NCBI GenBank assembly: GCA_033964015.1 | Contig: CM066922.1 | Location: 23,236,507-23,300,506 of the forward strand | Length of the DNA stretch: 64,000 nt | Reading direction: 5' to 3' | DNA from: Scolanthus callimorphus | Lineage: Eukaryota > Cnidaria > Anthozoa > Actiniaria > Edwardsiidae | Part shown: positions 10,243 to 22,727 of the stretch, one piece after another | How positions within the stretch are numbered: the first letter of the stretch is position 1 | Layout: each line of letters begins with the position of its first letter | Translations under genes and position numbers: made by a program | Notes under the pieces: model-generated | What the model was told of the DNA's origin: nothing | Databases searched by the model: none | The model's input: the letters and a program-made list of their open reading frames with translations, nothing else

Positions 10243-12849
10243 ATTAATAGTGGTTTCAATAAAGTTTGCCACCCAAAAGACTAAAGCCTACAAGTTGTCG
10301 ACGCCAAAACACGCGCGATTTAAATTTATAGTGCACTTCAAGTCTCAAATTGGAGGGCACAAGAACTTTATTCTTAAACGTGAACGACAGTACTGCGTAC
10401 AGCATTAAGCTGTCCATTCTACTTTTCACGCTTTTCCTTTGTCAAGGAGGAAATCAAACAATGACGGGGCATTTTGTGAGATGATTGCATGAGACCCGAA
10501 GTACTGAAACTCCGCTGGAATATTCTGTAGAACAAATATCTAAAGAAATAAATATTTTGCAAATCCGTCCGCTTTTGCTAGTCATCCTACATTTTCGGTT
10601 AGCAAATAGCACCTATTTTATATTGTGAATGTGCACATTCTGATTGGTTAAAAGGTGTGTTTGTAAGAGACCTGAGAAACACGATTGTCAAGCAACGGGG
10701 AATGTTGGTCGAACTGATAAAAACCTCGTGTTTGTAAGAAACCAGAGAGCACGCGGAAAGTACTTTTATTGCTTAAAAGATATAATGAAAGTTAATTATC
10801 GGAACGCTCGCGTAGAAATTCAAAACGCGCTAATTAATAAATAGTCATAATGCATCTTCAGCTAGGCTAAAGCTTTCTAGGCGCCCAAAATAAAATTTCA
10901 ATTGGGCATTGGATTGGAATGACCTAGTAGAACACAGTTTACAGATAGAGGGAATCACATTATTCTTTCGTTGCGCGCGAAGCGCGCCCGAATTATGATA
11001 AACGCATTTCATCAAGCCATTTCATTGATAAAAGCACTTTCACCAAGAAAGTGTAGATGAACATTCCGTTTTTTTATGTATAGTAAACAAATCCTGTAGT
11101 TTTTATTATTCATTCGCATGAAGCGCGGCCCAAATGACGAACTTCTATGCCTGTAACGTCGAACACACGCTTACTCTTCTTTCGAACAAAGTGACTGCCC
11201 GCCCTATCACTGCAGGGCATTTTTGATAGAGTTTGTTTTTCCTCGCCAAGATACAGTTGCTCTTGTGCGAAGGTAGTGTCTTCGTTGCGCGAGTTGGCAA
11301 AGACTAAATAGATGATATTCTTTATGCGCGCGAAGCTGGTATTATCTAACTGGAGCCCTAATTTTGGGACCGGTCATTTATCGCCTGACAAATTTCTTTG
11401 CCTGTAACGTTGAACTCACGCTTACTCTTCTTTCGAACATAGTGACTGCCCGCCAGGCCCATAACTGCAGGGCATTAGATTTAGTAGATTTTGTTTTTCC
11501 TCGCCAAGATACACTTGTTCTTGTGACGGTGCGAAGGTAGTGTCTTCGTTGCGCGAGTTGCCAAAGACTATTTAGAATTTTTTATTATGTAATATTGAGT
11601 CAAGTGAAGTACAAAAATGCAAATGTTGGAGAAGTTGCTGGAATAACTACTTAGAAAATTTTCTTGTGGTGCCCCTTTCAGGGAAGTCAGGGTTTGAGAG
11701 ATCCCCCCTTTCGCTCGCCCCAAAATGAAGTGATCCCCCTTAAAATCCTCTGTCCCCCCCCCCCCCCCCCCCCAGGCGATAAATAATGACCGGTCCCTAA
11801 TGTTCATGAATTTTGTAACTTACTATTAATTTAATAAATGGTGTCTGTATCAGTTTAGTTACATAACTCATGTTTATTAAATAGTAGTTACAGAACTCAT
11901 GAATATCAGTTACAGAATTGATGACTATTAATGAGTTTCGAATCAACCAATCAGCCTACAGCAATCAGCACGTGAATATTACATCAGATCCACACTTCCC
12001 TTACCTGGGATATATTCAATTCCGCCCCGAACGCTCAAATGATCATGTGATTTCATCTGTGCATCCCAATACAGGTCAACAAACTGAAAGCATGGCGTTC
12101 GTGATTCATGAGTTTTAGAAGGGGAAATAAAAAGACCCAAGAATCAAAATCTGTCTCAGTCAATTATTATCCTACAGCTCTGATCTAATCGATCATCGAG
12201 CAGACGAGCACTCTGTGTCGCAAGGAACAGGTCACCCTTGAAGTACAAAGGGCATGCAATCAAAGAGTGGCCTTCGTCCTCCAATTATAGAACAGTGAGG
12301 ATCAACATTTTTGGGGCACAAATTTTGACTTGCGTCTTGTCGGATAAGGACTTTGCCGAAGGTCTCATCTCTCACATGCACTACACTATGAACCTGAGCC
12401 AATGGAGGACGCAGAATTTGACCATCCTCAGTACAGGACGTACGACACTACTTACGAGGACCATTAGATAGAAACCTCTCACGGGTTATATTCTACCCTC
12501 AATAAATAGTTCATTACTTTCACTCTGACTTCTCCGTTCTCTCTACGTTCTGCGGACGTCGCCAAGCCAAATAAAAGCATATTTTGGCCGAACTGTAGTC
12601 GTTAAATGCTCGTGAAGAGTTTTATTTCCGACGTGAGGCCGAATAACGTTCACTTTTTGCTCACAACCAATCACAGTTGTAGCTGATATGTGATTGGAAG
12701 AATTTCCGACGCCCGAATTTTTGTGAGAATTTTGCCGCTTTGGAATCCTTAGGACGGTGTCCTTCTGGCCCGACCAATTAATCGGTGGGTTGAACGGCCA
12801 TATCTGCCACTAGACTACATCATCTTATAAGTTGGGTTTCTCTCTTCAG
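10243..12849. other. No recognised gene; possible retroelement 3' scrap near 12.4 kb
   Basis: Apart from the duplication and the TIR element at 11366-11797 I recognise no gene. Around 12160-12510 one frame reads EPEPMEDAEFDHPQYRTY before a stop, followed by AATAAA near 12500. This resembles the end of a transposon or host transcript, but I cannot identify it. I looked here for a signal-peptide exon to go with the peptide-family exon at 12850 and found none. Confidence 0.4.
11148..11574. repeat. Direct duplication of about 175 bp
   Basis: About 11148-11328 and 11399-11574 are close copies in the same orientation. Both carry GCCTGTAACGT, CTTACTCTTCTTTCGAACA, TTGTTTTTCCTCGCCAAGAT and GGTAGTGTCTTCGTTGCGCG. 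Small indels separate them. No coding signal is seen. The second copy lies inside an element bounded by inverted GGGACCGGTCATTTATCGCC ends (11366-11797). Confidence 0.75.
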
Positions 12850-14218
12850 GTGGCGACGGAATGAAAAAAAGAGTGACAGGAGACGGTGATTCTGTCAAAA
12901 TCCAGGAGGACCTTCCTATGTATGTACCCCATTTTTATTCGCAACTAACATGAGACTTGTCGAATCGATGTATTATGGTCGATTTACACGCGCTGCGATT
13001 TGTCTGCTCGATTGTTCTTCCGAGCCGCGACTTCTTTGATATGTCTGAAGAAAAATCGGACCGACACGAAAATATCTGTTGTGGCACTGACTTTTTAGTG
13101 TCGGGCAAATACTGATTGAAAGTTTTACGACACTGAATGAAAGCCTTCAAGAAATCGGCCCGACAAATCGTAGCGTGTACACTAGGTTAGCACTTCCTAC
13201 CTCGGCGTCTGATGATCAGCGTCTCGCTTATCATAGGCCTTTTTTGAGATACACCGGAAGTCGCGGATCGTAATGCATTGTGGTCGCTTCAGTACAAACA
13301 AACCACCAAACAATGGGCAGTTTTTCCTTCAAAATGAATTCCACTGGGAAAAACTGCCCATTGTTTGGTGATTTGTTTGTACCGAAGCTAGACCACAATG
13401 CATTACGATCCGCGACTTCCGGTGTATCTCAAAAAAGGCCTATGGTCTAAGCAAGGTTAGTCGGGTACACTGTGGAGAGTAGCCTCATTCACATCCGCTA
13501 CGGTGGAGCACGTTGGCACTTCCCATCTCCGCATCTGATCAACGTCATGGAGTGCATATCTAGATGGAGTCCTTGAAAAATTGTCGAAACCCAGTAATAC
13601 GTGGGGAATATGGATCAATCACAACGAACCTTTTATTTTCCTCCAACTATCATCGGCCAATCAGAGTTAAGCTTAAATCTCGCCAGCGACAATAGTTTCA
13701 CCGCTTCAGCTTGTTAGAGGGAATTTTTCCTTTTCGAAAGAAATCACTCGGCAAAACTGCTAGAATATGGATATGATATCTTCACCTTGTCGTCTGTGCA
13801 TGAGGAAAGATAAATTTTCAGCGATTTTGAAGAGATGAAAGACAAGATGCCTCGGCAAATCGAACTGACAGAACAACTAAACCCGCGACGTTGATCAGAC
13901 GCGAAGGTAGGAAGTGCCAACGAACTCTACCATAGCGGATGAAAGTCAGGTTATCAGAAAACGCAACAACGAACTATAACAGTTTTTACTATAACTGCTC
14001 CATTACTTTTGTTCACCAGAAAAAGACGTTTGAAAAGGGACGCCGATTAAACCACAACCAAATGCCACGATGCCATCCAAAACCGACCACAAGAACTTGG
14101 ACATGGACACGTGAACTGTAGCTCTGGCCTTGTGACTTCAATTACATATCCGTTTTGATGAACTAGTGGTGTTGGCATATGGGATTAGCTTATGATTTCT
14201 ATGTATTTGCGAAATAAA
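12850..14218 (+). pseudogene. Small secreted peptide family, partial copy 1 (exons 2 and 3)
   Basis: Exon 2 is 12850-12919 (70 nt), preceded by TTTCTCTCTTCAG and followed by GTATGT. It encodes GDGMKKRVTGDGDSVKIQE and then DLP. The basic site is MKKR, where other copies have RKKR. Exon 3 starts at 14020 after TTTTGTTCACCAG, encodes KRRLKRDAD and stops at 14048-14050; AATAAA is at 14213-14218. Exon phases match the complete copies. No leader or signal-peptide exon was found upstream, so this is a truncated copy, or its first exons have diverged. A foldback element (13234-13442) sits in the intron. Confidence 0.7.
13234..13442. repeat. Foldback element inside the copy-1 intron
   Basis: The arms of about 90 bp are nearly perfect: TAGGCCTTTTTTGAGATACA at the left is mirrored at the right. 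The equivalent place in the copy at 45 kb (about 45483) reads straight through (CTTATCATGGTCTAAG). The element therefore arrived after the two copies separated. No target duplication longer than TA is visible. Confidence 0.85.
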
Positions 14219-14722
14219 AGTAGTAGTTGATATTCACCATTATGCAGTTTTTGCCTGTTCTTTCCGGTAAAAGTAGCACGGGCTTCCTGTGTTTGCTGAA
14301 GTGGTGGCGAGGTTTCCCAATAGGTGTGCACGACACAATCTTTGTCTTTAAATCCTTGTAAGCGCACTCGCTTCGTTTCTTCAGTGAAAATATCAAAGTA
14401 ATATATCAAACACGAGACAGCGTGTTTCATCCGCGTTTTTAAACGAACTTCGACAAGTGCTTTGAGATCCTGATTAATTAATCACTGTCGAGTGTTTGAT
14501 ATAGTTTTTTTGAACGAATCATTTAATGTCGAGAAAAACAAAACGCGTATTCAAATCCCCTTTACGATGATTTTGTTTGTTGAATTTCAGAGGTTGGTCC
14601 CGGATTTCCGTACACCACGTACACCGTTTTCGTGCACAACATGTTTCAAAGAACCCCTAAAAATTCCGGATCGCCGCAAGAGTGGATTAACAAGAGTTAG
14701 AATCTTTCGTACAGTATTTGTC

Positions 14723-15003
14723 CACATCACAGTCAGAAAAGTGTCTATTTTTTAGATTTGAATTTCGCGCTCGAAAGTATTCGAATGCTCAGGTTCAAAT
14801 GCTCGTATACCCGTACCCAATACACAACAAATAGAGAATATCCTACCTTATCTTTGCGACTTTAAAGGTTTTTCGATTGATCTGGGATTTATTTTAGGCT
14901 GGACCTCGCAACTGTTTGCGTGGCTAGAAAGTGGGAACCCTGTGGGATGACGAATTTTCGCGGCAATCCTAGTTCTAAAAATAGACACTTTTCTGACTGT
15001 GAT
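14723..15003. repeat. TIR element
   Basis: ATCACAGTCAGAAAAGTGTC near 14727 is inverted as GACACTTTTCTGACTGTGAT at the right end. The inside is non-coding. It lies in the 3' flank of copy 1. Confidence 0.65.
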
Positions 15004-15081
15004 TCGGGCGTACATAGTAAATATGGAAACTCTTGGTAATCCACTCTTGATCGCCGACGATTTTAACCCCTACAAATACGA

Positions 15082-15082
<1 letters not shown>

Positions 15083-15132
<50 letters not shown>
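15083..15132. repeat. Poly(G) tract of 50 bases
   Basis: Fifty consecutive G are seen, then CGGGG. This is among the longest homopolymers in the window and could form G-quadruplex structures. The length in the assembly is probably approximate. Confidence 0.95.
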
Positions 15133-15149
15133 CGGGGTTGTACTCCAGT

Positions 15150-18100
15150 GCACTCCCCACCCTCCTAATGTTACAGCATCGTTTTCCCGTCTTAGGCTAT
15201 AATGAAAAAGAACGTAACATCCACAGAGAATTTCACCTTCATAATGGTATACAGGTATATGCCGCCCTATAGAGTATGGTTTTTGTGCTCCTCTGAGGTG
15301 TGCGGTAGGGTATCGTTTTTCGTTTGTTTGGTCTCTGATAGGGTATATATTTCAGTATGGCTACAATTCAAACAAATTTCCATCAAAGCTGTACAGAATT
15401 TAGCGATAAGACAGTTTATTTTAATCGCTTTGATCGCGACCAACAGGAGCACGCTGGTGTCTAACTTCAGGTCTCCGGTAGGGTATAAAAACAAGGAGTT
15501 TTGGTCTCTGATAGGGTCAGGTTTTGGAGACCTTGGCGGCACATCTCTACCCAAACATTAGTGGAGTTCCCCCTCCCCGGGAATAGATCATTCAGGTGCG
15601 CCTTTCACAGCGCACATCACAGACACTGAACCGCAAAACGGCAACAACTAAATGACATGGAATTCCAAACAGATTTTGCGCTTATATTCAAAACATGCTC
15701 AAGGATCCCGTTGTAGTGGGCGAATTCAGGTGATTCGGGACAAAGTCCAAGTAATATTTAACAGAAGGTGAATAGTGGCACCGACCCTGAGAAGGATAGT
15801 TGTTTTAGTGTATAACAAATCAGTAGAATAAAATTAAATACGGTGGATTAAGGTTCAAAACGCAATAACACGCGCGAAACGAGCCGGCATTTTCAGTTTT
15901 CTCAAAACAGTAAATAGTTAACCATTATCCTGCGAGATTGCGCAGAATATCGTCTGATACTTAGCCGACGAGGGACGAGTCCCGAGTTGGCTAAAATCAG
16001 ACGATATTCTGCAAAATCGAGCAGGATTTATTATTCAGCAGGTTTTATTATTCAGCACATCGATAGCACAAAACCCCCCGAAAAAAAATGACTTTTGTGT
16101 ATTATTTACGAGCTCAAAACATCATATTTCCCTCAGAGACGGCTATCGCAGGATAGCTGTCATGTACAGAAGAAGACAGCTATTGGCGTTCCAATGACCA
16201 TATTTGGGCTGTGCATCGATGTGCTGAATAATAATGCTGGATATCTACTATTCAGGAACCAATCAGAGCGCGCGAAAATGACTGTTCACTGATTTGGTAT
16301 ATACTCTAAATAGTTTTAGGCAATGCCTAAAAGCGGAACTCCAATCATACACACCCCACTTCTTAAAATGACCGATTGATTAAATAAGTTGAAAAAAATA
16401 GATTCTCTCTTCCATCGTGGGCTACACCAGCAACAGACAGTTCGCAAATATATTTACCATTTTGCTATTAGTTCAGTCCCTTCTTTAAAGAATCCAGATA
16501 AATCTATGTGATTATCAATGTACGGCGCGAGGAGTTCCGCTATAAAGCGTATCGCGTCCTCGATATTTCGTGGTTCGAGTCTCGAGGATGCGCCGGTTCA
16601 GCTGGTTGAATTTGCTCGTATGGCCACCCCTAAATAAACCTTATCCGAGGGATTCGTTTTGAAGGAGACGACTCATTCTAGCTGTTTCACATTGCTATTT
16701 TTCGGTGAATAAAAACACTTAGGAAACTGGCTCATATCCCATTTGAAATCGGTATTCGTCACCGCTTAAATCTCTTAATCCATTTCCTAGATTCAAACTT
16801 CAATTCTTCCACTTCCTGTAGAGATTTACCACTGTTGAGGATATTTTGTATTTTGTGGCGAGGGCTCGTTCTCCAGCTGATGGAGCAGACGATGTTATTT
16901 ATTTCGTACCGGGATGCGCAAATTAATTTCGAATGTAGGCGCACATAGTTGTCTGAATGGCGTTCAGCTCTGATGATCCTGTGTCGGATCAGCTTCCAAG
17001 TCTTACGTGTGACCTTGTACGACTGCGCCTTTCTTTATATAAACTTTTTACACTCGAATGATCTCAAAGTAAATTATCTAGTTTATTTTTTGTAACACCC
17101 ACAATGAACGTAGCCCCTGTGAGCTATTTGTAGAAAACCCCATTCCAGCGGCCAGGATATCGACGGAATAGAGTTTACTTTAGCATTAGCACACATGTTT
17201 TACATCACAAAAGGACTGTCACCTGAACTGTCTGTATAGTGATGTTATGGTCCCAACACCGGGGCCCCAGAACAGAAACAGTTAGTTGACGGACAGCTTC
17301 CCCCCCCCCCCCCCCCCCGTAACGACTGTACAGAGCGCATGTTTTAGAGTTAGCAGTTGTTACTGAAATCCCATAAGAAAGTGTGTTGACTTCTTTAAAG
17401 CGGTGTTTCTTGGGCTAAACACTTGGAATACAACACAACATTCTGGTCCTTCGAGCCGGATGTTACTACATCTTCTCCTATTTGATTGACTCTTTTGTCT
17501 CTCATTTTTAACAGGCCTAGCTTTCTTAACTCACTTAATCTGTCTACTCACCCTTCTTCAATCTTTATTTTATCCTCTTTATTGTCACTGCTTTTAGTGA
17601 GCATGTGAACTAGTAAAGAGATACATGAGTGATAATGTTCAAGGATGAGAAAAGGTACGGTGTTATTGATTCGTCACCGCCGGTAATGGACTCAATTTTC
17701 TCCAAACTTCGATCTCTTCAATTCTATACGCTTCCCGTAGTGATTTTACTTCTAACAAGCCGAGGAGTTTTGTATTTGGGCTAAGAATTGGTGGGAGCTG
17801 ACGTGCCTGATTCCATTTCACACTGGGATGAGCAGCTTTTAGAATGCTAGGTCAACGTGAATACAGTTCTCTGCACGATTAAATCTTCTGAGTTCAAAGG
17901 ACCGCTGATAACCTTAAATGCTTACTTATAATGACTAAAAGTTGATTTCCGAGAAGTGGACCTTGCCACAGTTAGACGCAGAGGATTCGGCAGCGCCATC
18001 GTTGAATGTCATGTTAACTTTTTTGTTGTTGTTTTGTTTTGTTTTCAAGCAGAAGAAAGTAATAAAATACAAGGCCAGGCGTGGTCGTGTAAGTGGTACT

Positions 18101-18159
18101 TAACCACTCTATTACAAACACAAAAACAGTGCAGATCTCCTAAATTGAAACCTCGGAAT
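15150..18159. other. No recognised gene; several repeats
   Basis: Sequence at about 15150-15280 has a partial copy at 42015-42170. Between 15290 and 15540 the words GGTCTCTGATAGGGT and GGTCTCCGGTAGGGT recur. Foldbacks lie at about 15934-16025 and 16041-16245, and a C-tract near 17301-17318. A segment at about 16680-16830 resembles 22760-22870; both lie 1.5-1.8 kb upstream of a peptide-family leader exon. Open frames here show no family motif. Confidence 0.5.
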
Positions 18160-18239
18160 TTATAGACACGCTGTGCGAGGGCAGCATGTCAAATGTCACA
18201 ACATGAACAAACTGCGCGGATTTTTTTAAAGAATTTCAA

Positions 18240-18357
18240 ACACGTCCCACATGCGATTAAAATTCTGATCCTACATAAGAGCTGTGTTTAGGCGGCAATA
18301 AGTCTATAGTACAGTCGTGAGTTTGTGTGCACATATATAGCTGAGTCTCTTACAAAG
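18240..18357 (+). promoter_or_regulatory. Promoter and leader exon of peptide copy 2
   Basis: Sequence from about 18164 (ATAGACACGCTGTG) through TACATAAGAGCTGTGTTTAG parallels the leader regions at 24.6 and 34.0 kb. The TATA-like motif is TACATAAG. The leader would end at 18357 (TTACAAAG) followed by GCAAGC, a GC donor instead of GT. Shared position and sequence with the other two loci are the evidence; transcription is inferred. Confidence 0.5.
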
Positions 18358-18460
18358 GCAAGCTACTGTACCACGCGATCTAAGATGAAAAGACCTTCCG
18401 CAATCAAAATCCGCGACCGTGTCCGACAAAAAGTTTTGCTTTACCTGTATGCATTGCTAG

Positions 18461-18666
18461 GCGACCTCAAAATTCAATGTTGCGATTGGCGATTGGCGAT
18501 TTTTAGCTGTCCATCAAACCAAAACGCTGTATTCGGCCACTTCAGTGGAACGAAATTGATTTCTAAATCAACCAGAATAGTTTCAAACTATCCTTCGGCT
18601 TTCTGGCCTCGAATGTTAAACTTTCTGATTCCGTAAATTCGCCAATCGCAACAGTGAATTTCGAGG
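18461..18666. repeat. Foldback element
   Basis: CCTCAAAATTCAATGTTGCG at the left pairs with CGCAACAGTGAATTTCGAGG at the right. It lies in the first intron of partial peptide copy 2. Confidence 0.65.
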
Positions 18667-19972
18667 TAGTTTAGCATCAATGTATATGGTGGCAACATCC
18701 CCGAACATTGAGAACTGGCTTGCCATCAGTGGAATGGAGAAGGGGTGTCCTTTCTTGTGTTGAAAAGTAAGAAATAATGAAAGGACCGAGATGTATAATA
18801 ATTTAATTATGAAATGAAAATACCTCAAAACCTGAAGCCTGAAAGGGGGGACCACAATAAATTTTCTAAGTAGCTATTCCAGCAACTTCTCAATCATTTG
18901 CGTTTTTCTACTTCACTTCACTCAATATATCATAAACATTTCGGCCCGCTTCGCGCGTAAAACGAGAAGCGGCCACCATTCTTTTCATGTTTAAAATCGG
19001 CGCTTTCGCTACTAGAGGTCTATTGATTGTTAATATTTTTTTTCTTTGCTTACCGAAACGCACGGAGCCTCTAGACATCCAAACTTCTGTATATTGCAGC
19101 CTGTCCGGTTTTGTCCGATATGTTTTTGCTTTGATCAATATTATATGATCTCTTATTAGATTTCGAGATGTGCTTACAACTAAAAAGTGCCCAGGGACGC
19201 CCATGGTTATCAGAAAACGTTTCTCTCATGTACCAATCATGCAGTCTGTACGCCTTCCCTGCTAGCACAAAAGTCTTTCCCCGAAAGAAAGAAGTGAAAA
19301 AATCCTCACGCATTCAAGTACTCAGCGAACTCGGACGCGTTCATTAAACTTCAAAATGTGAAAACTTTCTCTAATACATTAGCTTTACAATACAATGGCA
19401 ATGTTGATAAACAGTGAATAGCGCTATAAGAGGGACATCAAGCCCGGAGGGGGGGGGGGGGGGGGGCTCGTATTTTTTGGCATCCTGAGTGAAGATACGA
19501 CGATCATCCCCGACCAAAAAATATGGGAGCCCAATATTTGTAATCTGGATACAGCTTATGAACATTTTCGGAAGCATATCAAAGTACTCGGCGTTTTTTA
19601 CGAATCCGCCGGGGAAGCCAGCGCGCGCCCTTAGTCACGTGACTATATCGCAAGGGGCTAGAAAGGTCACGTGCTCAGTCGATACGCCGCCAATCTTGGA
19701 TTGTGTTGAGGTGGCGGATTTCGTTGAAGCGTAGTTCACTTTATTATTTTACCTGGTCTTTTTGCCGACACCAAAAAACAAACATTGAAATGGCGACCAC
19801 GATGTTTCTCGAACATCTGCAAGTTTTTGTGAATTTTCTGCTCTATTCCCTGAGATGTGAGATAAAAAATTTACAGTCCTCCAAGTAAGGTAAGGGGAAT
19901 TTATGATAAGGAGGTTTTGTAACGTCGTTTTGGGCGATTTTTTTGTGATAAATGGCAGTGCAAAAAATCAGC

Positions 19973-20060
19973 CATGAAGACCAAAACGCTTTTAGTGGTG
20001 GCCTTAATTTTGCTGAGCCTGGCGGCCATGCCGGAGGCGCAGGACACTGGAACTGATTTT
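19973..20060 (+). pseudogene. Small secreted peptide family, copy 2: signal-peptide exon only
   Basis: An ATG at 19973 opens a frame nearly identical to the signal-peptide exon of the 44-kb copy: MKTKTLLVVALILLS, then LAAMPEAQ. After about ten more codons the similarity ends and the frame stops without a donor site. The splice acceptor before the ATG, present in the other copies, is deleted. About 480 bp upstream (19490-19970) also matches 42890-44090. No exon 2 or 3 follows; a C-tract and a BEL/Pao 3' end occupy the place. This is a truncated copy. Confidence 0.75.
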
Positions 20061-20935
20061 TTTCAAACCCGGGGCCCAAAAATTTGACCCCCCCTAAAAT
20101 GCTAGCCCAAAACAATATGACCCCCCCCCCCCCCCTCTCGTAGTGTTACTGATATGCCATGTGAATAGAAAAATCACAGTTTTTTCGAAACTCTTAAAAG
20201 AGTTGATTGATCCACGCAAAACTGATAATCACCATTGAACTAAATTATTAGGATTCGTGGAAAAAGATGTCGCAATTCCTCCTTGTTGTACATCGGACAT
20301 TATCAACGTGTGTTACTATGCAGTTAGGGACGGACGGATGCTACTATAGCATCCGTAACAGTTCGGTTTTTGGTCACGGGATTTTGGTTTTTCGCTACTA
20401 TGAAGATATTCGGATTCAGGATTCTATTTCTTATCCAAGTGCTCTTTGGTGTATCAGTACATTTTTATCCACCCAACAGTGCGACTTGATTGATTTTAAC
20501 ATGAACGTACCACACGCTTCACACATGGGAGGCGTATGGGAGCGCCAAATTCGCACCACACGCTCTGCGTTAACATCACTGCTCCAAGAGCATGGTTGTC
20601 AAATGGATGATGAAGCTCTACGCCCTCTAACGACTGAAGCGGAAAACATCGTCAACAGTCGTCCTCTTACAGTTGATAACCTTACAGACCCACTAGCAGC
20701 AGAGCCGCTGACACCCAACCACCTCTTGACTCTCAAGACTCAAGTCGTCCTTCCCCCACCTGGCAGCTTCGAGCGCCCCGACTTATACTCCAGGATGAGG
20801 TGGCGTGCAGTACAGTACCTAGCCAATCAGTTCTGGCTACGGTGGCGACGAGAGTACTGCTCACTTCTACAGAGTCGTCAGAAGTGGACCCGCGCTACGA
20901 GAGGGAGACATCGTACTCATATGCGACCCAGATTT

Positions 20936-21220
20936 CGCCCCATGTAAGGTAATCCAGAATCCGGAATCCGACTTTTTGTTAGCTTTGGAATCCGGAATCC
21001 GTAGAATCGAATCCGAAATCCATATAGCAGGAATCCAGAATCCAAACGCCTTGAGAATCCGGAATCCAAGAATTTATTCAGATAAAGAATCCGGATACTT
21101 TGAGAGTTATGAAATCCGGAATCCACTTGTATGGAATCCGGAATCCAGTAGGTTGGAATCCGGAATACAAGGGCTGGAATCCGGAATACAAAATCTGCTT
21201 GGATTACCTTACATGGGGCG
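20936..21220. mobile_element. TIR element nested in the BEL/Pao DUF5641 domain
   Basis: The ends are perfect inverted repeats of 21 bp, beginning CGCCCCATGTAAGGTAATCC. The 285-bp interior is made mostly of variants of GGAATCCG. It splits the DUF5641 frame between DPDFAP and TDLPRNQW, which are adjacent in the domain. No clear target duplication was found. It has no coding capacity and is non-autonomous. Confidence 0.85.
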
Positions 21221-21667
21221 ACAGATCTGCCTAGGAACCAATGGCCTCTCGCCCTGGTCTCCACGGTCTTCCCCAGCAACGACAACCTCGTACGCAAGGT
21301 CCAGGTCACCACAGCAAAGGATGGTCAGCACAAGTTCTACGAGCGTCCAGTCCACAAGCTCATCCTACTACTTGCTAAAGAGGACAAATAATTAGTTAGC
21401 CTAGCTCAAGACTCTATGAACACTCTCAGAGACATTGGAATCGTTACGATTATCTCTATAGCTCTATATATCACATAATTTTATATACGCTTCATTTAAG
21501 ATAGCAATCGATTTGAATGTCAAACAATTTCAAGCATTTAGGTTATTATTCAATCAATATCGCATGTATCCAATCTCAGCTTTGTAATCATGATAATCCA
21601 GTTTCATATTTTATACATATTTTATACATTTTAATTTTAGTAAATGTAGTCACATTTATTGAAGCAG

Positions 21668-21966
21668 TGTAACGGCATCCGTATGCCGTAGAATTTCCTT
21701 AGTTATTTTTAGTCATTTGTATCACGTCACATCAAATGTAACGCTAGCGATCACGTGACCTTAGCTTAAAACCGCAACATATTTGTAAAACTCCTAAGGC
21801 TCACAGAAATTCGACGGGTTAACACGGGTTAATGCCGCCCCGGCTGAAAACTTTGCTGTAAATCTTCTGAAGTTGTTACACGAAATAAACCCTCGCCTTG
21901 TGGAATTCGTTAGTATCTTCATCAGTTTGCCGGATTTCTCCGCCACGCGGAGCTGACGCCGCTACA
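21668..21966 (+). repeat. 3' LTR of the truncated BEL/Pao element
   Basis: It starts TGTAACGGCATCC and ends GACGCCGCTACA, giving LTR-like TGTA...TACA ends. It contains AATAAA near 21886, consistent with a polyadenylation region. It lies 276 bp after the pol stop codon. Confidence 0.75.
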
Positions 21967-22029
21967 AACTCAGTGACCTAGCGGTGAGAGCACGCCCGGC
22001 CGCCAGACCATTTTAAGGACGCCACTTGT

Positions 22030-22140
22030 ATGAGTAGTGAACAATCAACCTTATCCCTATAGTTATCTGTTATCGCCCGGTATAGTGAAGTGAACAATCA
22101 ACCTTATTTCTATAGTTATCTGTTATCGCCCGTATATATA
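22030..22140. repeat. Tandem duplication of about 55 bp
   Basis: GTGAACAATCAACCTTAT and TATAGTTATCTGTTATCGCC occur twice in a row with small differences. No function is evident. A foldback (22562-22727, GGTGTAATAACC/GGTTATTACACC) follows downstream. Confidence 0.75.
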
Positions 22141-22727
22141 GATCAGAAAGTCATCAATGGGATCCATGTGGGACACATTTTATTCATTCATGTTTTCAAT
22201 TAGTCGATTCAATGATGTTGATTATTGTTTTATTCAGCTATAATCATTTGTAGCGCTGTCATTATTTTCTCATTGACATTATAATCGTGACAACTATATT
22301 GACTTTCTGTTTGCGCATGCGTATAAATATTACCAATTGATCCGAATACCGCTGCCGGAGATTCGCGGGAACGGCCAATATGGCGAATAATCAATCTCTG
22401 ACAGCGATATTTGGATCATGCGCACTAACAAAAAATGTGGGTGGGTAATTTTCAAGATGGGGCGGTTGGTCGATCAGCTATTACATCGTGAAAACTAACA
22501 AAACTATACATAACGTTTTCATGTTTCTAGAATGACATGTTGACGTTTTGAGGATGATTCGATGCAGAGACTTTGGGCTTATCTCCGGTGTAATAACCTG
22601 TGAGTGCGCACGAACTGCGTCACAAAGCTTCCTTTGTTTGGTAGAACGAATCAGGATGAAATAAGAACTGAACACAAAGGTGTCCTCTGGGAATGGTTAT
22701 TACACCGGAGTTAACCCAGACTTTGCA

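Larger units (their letters stand above)
20460..21966 (+). mobile_element. BEL/Pao 3' end: integrase C-terminus, DUF5641 and 3' LTR
   Basis: The plus strand carries the end of a BEL/Pao integrase (HASHMGGVWERQIRTTR), the DUF5641 domain (YLANQFWLRWRREY, LREGDIVLICDPDFAP) and, after an inserted element, its continuation (LPRNQWPLALVSTVF, RPVHKLILLLAKED, stop at 21389-21391). A 299-bp LTR ends the element at 21966. Everything upstream of the integrase end is missing, so it is 5' truncated. It lies where exons 2 and 3 of peptide copy 2 would be. Confidence 0.88.

Noticed and set aside
15202..15561. 119-residue open frame
   Set aside because: It passes through GGTCTCTGATAGGGT-type repeats that recur within the frame; no domain or splice context was seen.
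16530..16620. tRNA gene candidate
   Set aside because: It has a B-box-like GTGGTTCGAGTCTC and GGCGC/GCGCC ends, but I could not fold a normal cloverleaf or find a proper A-box.
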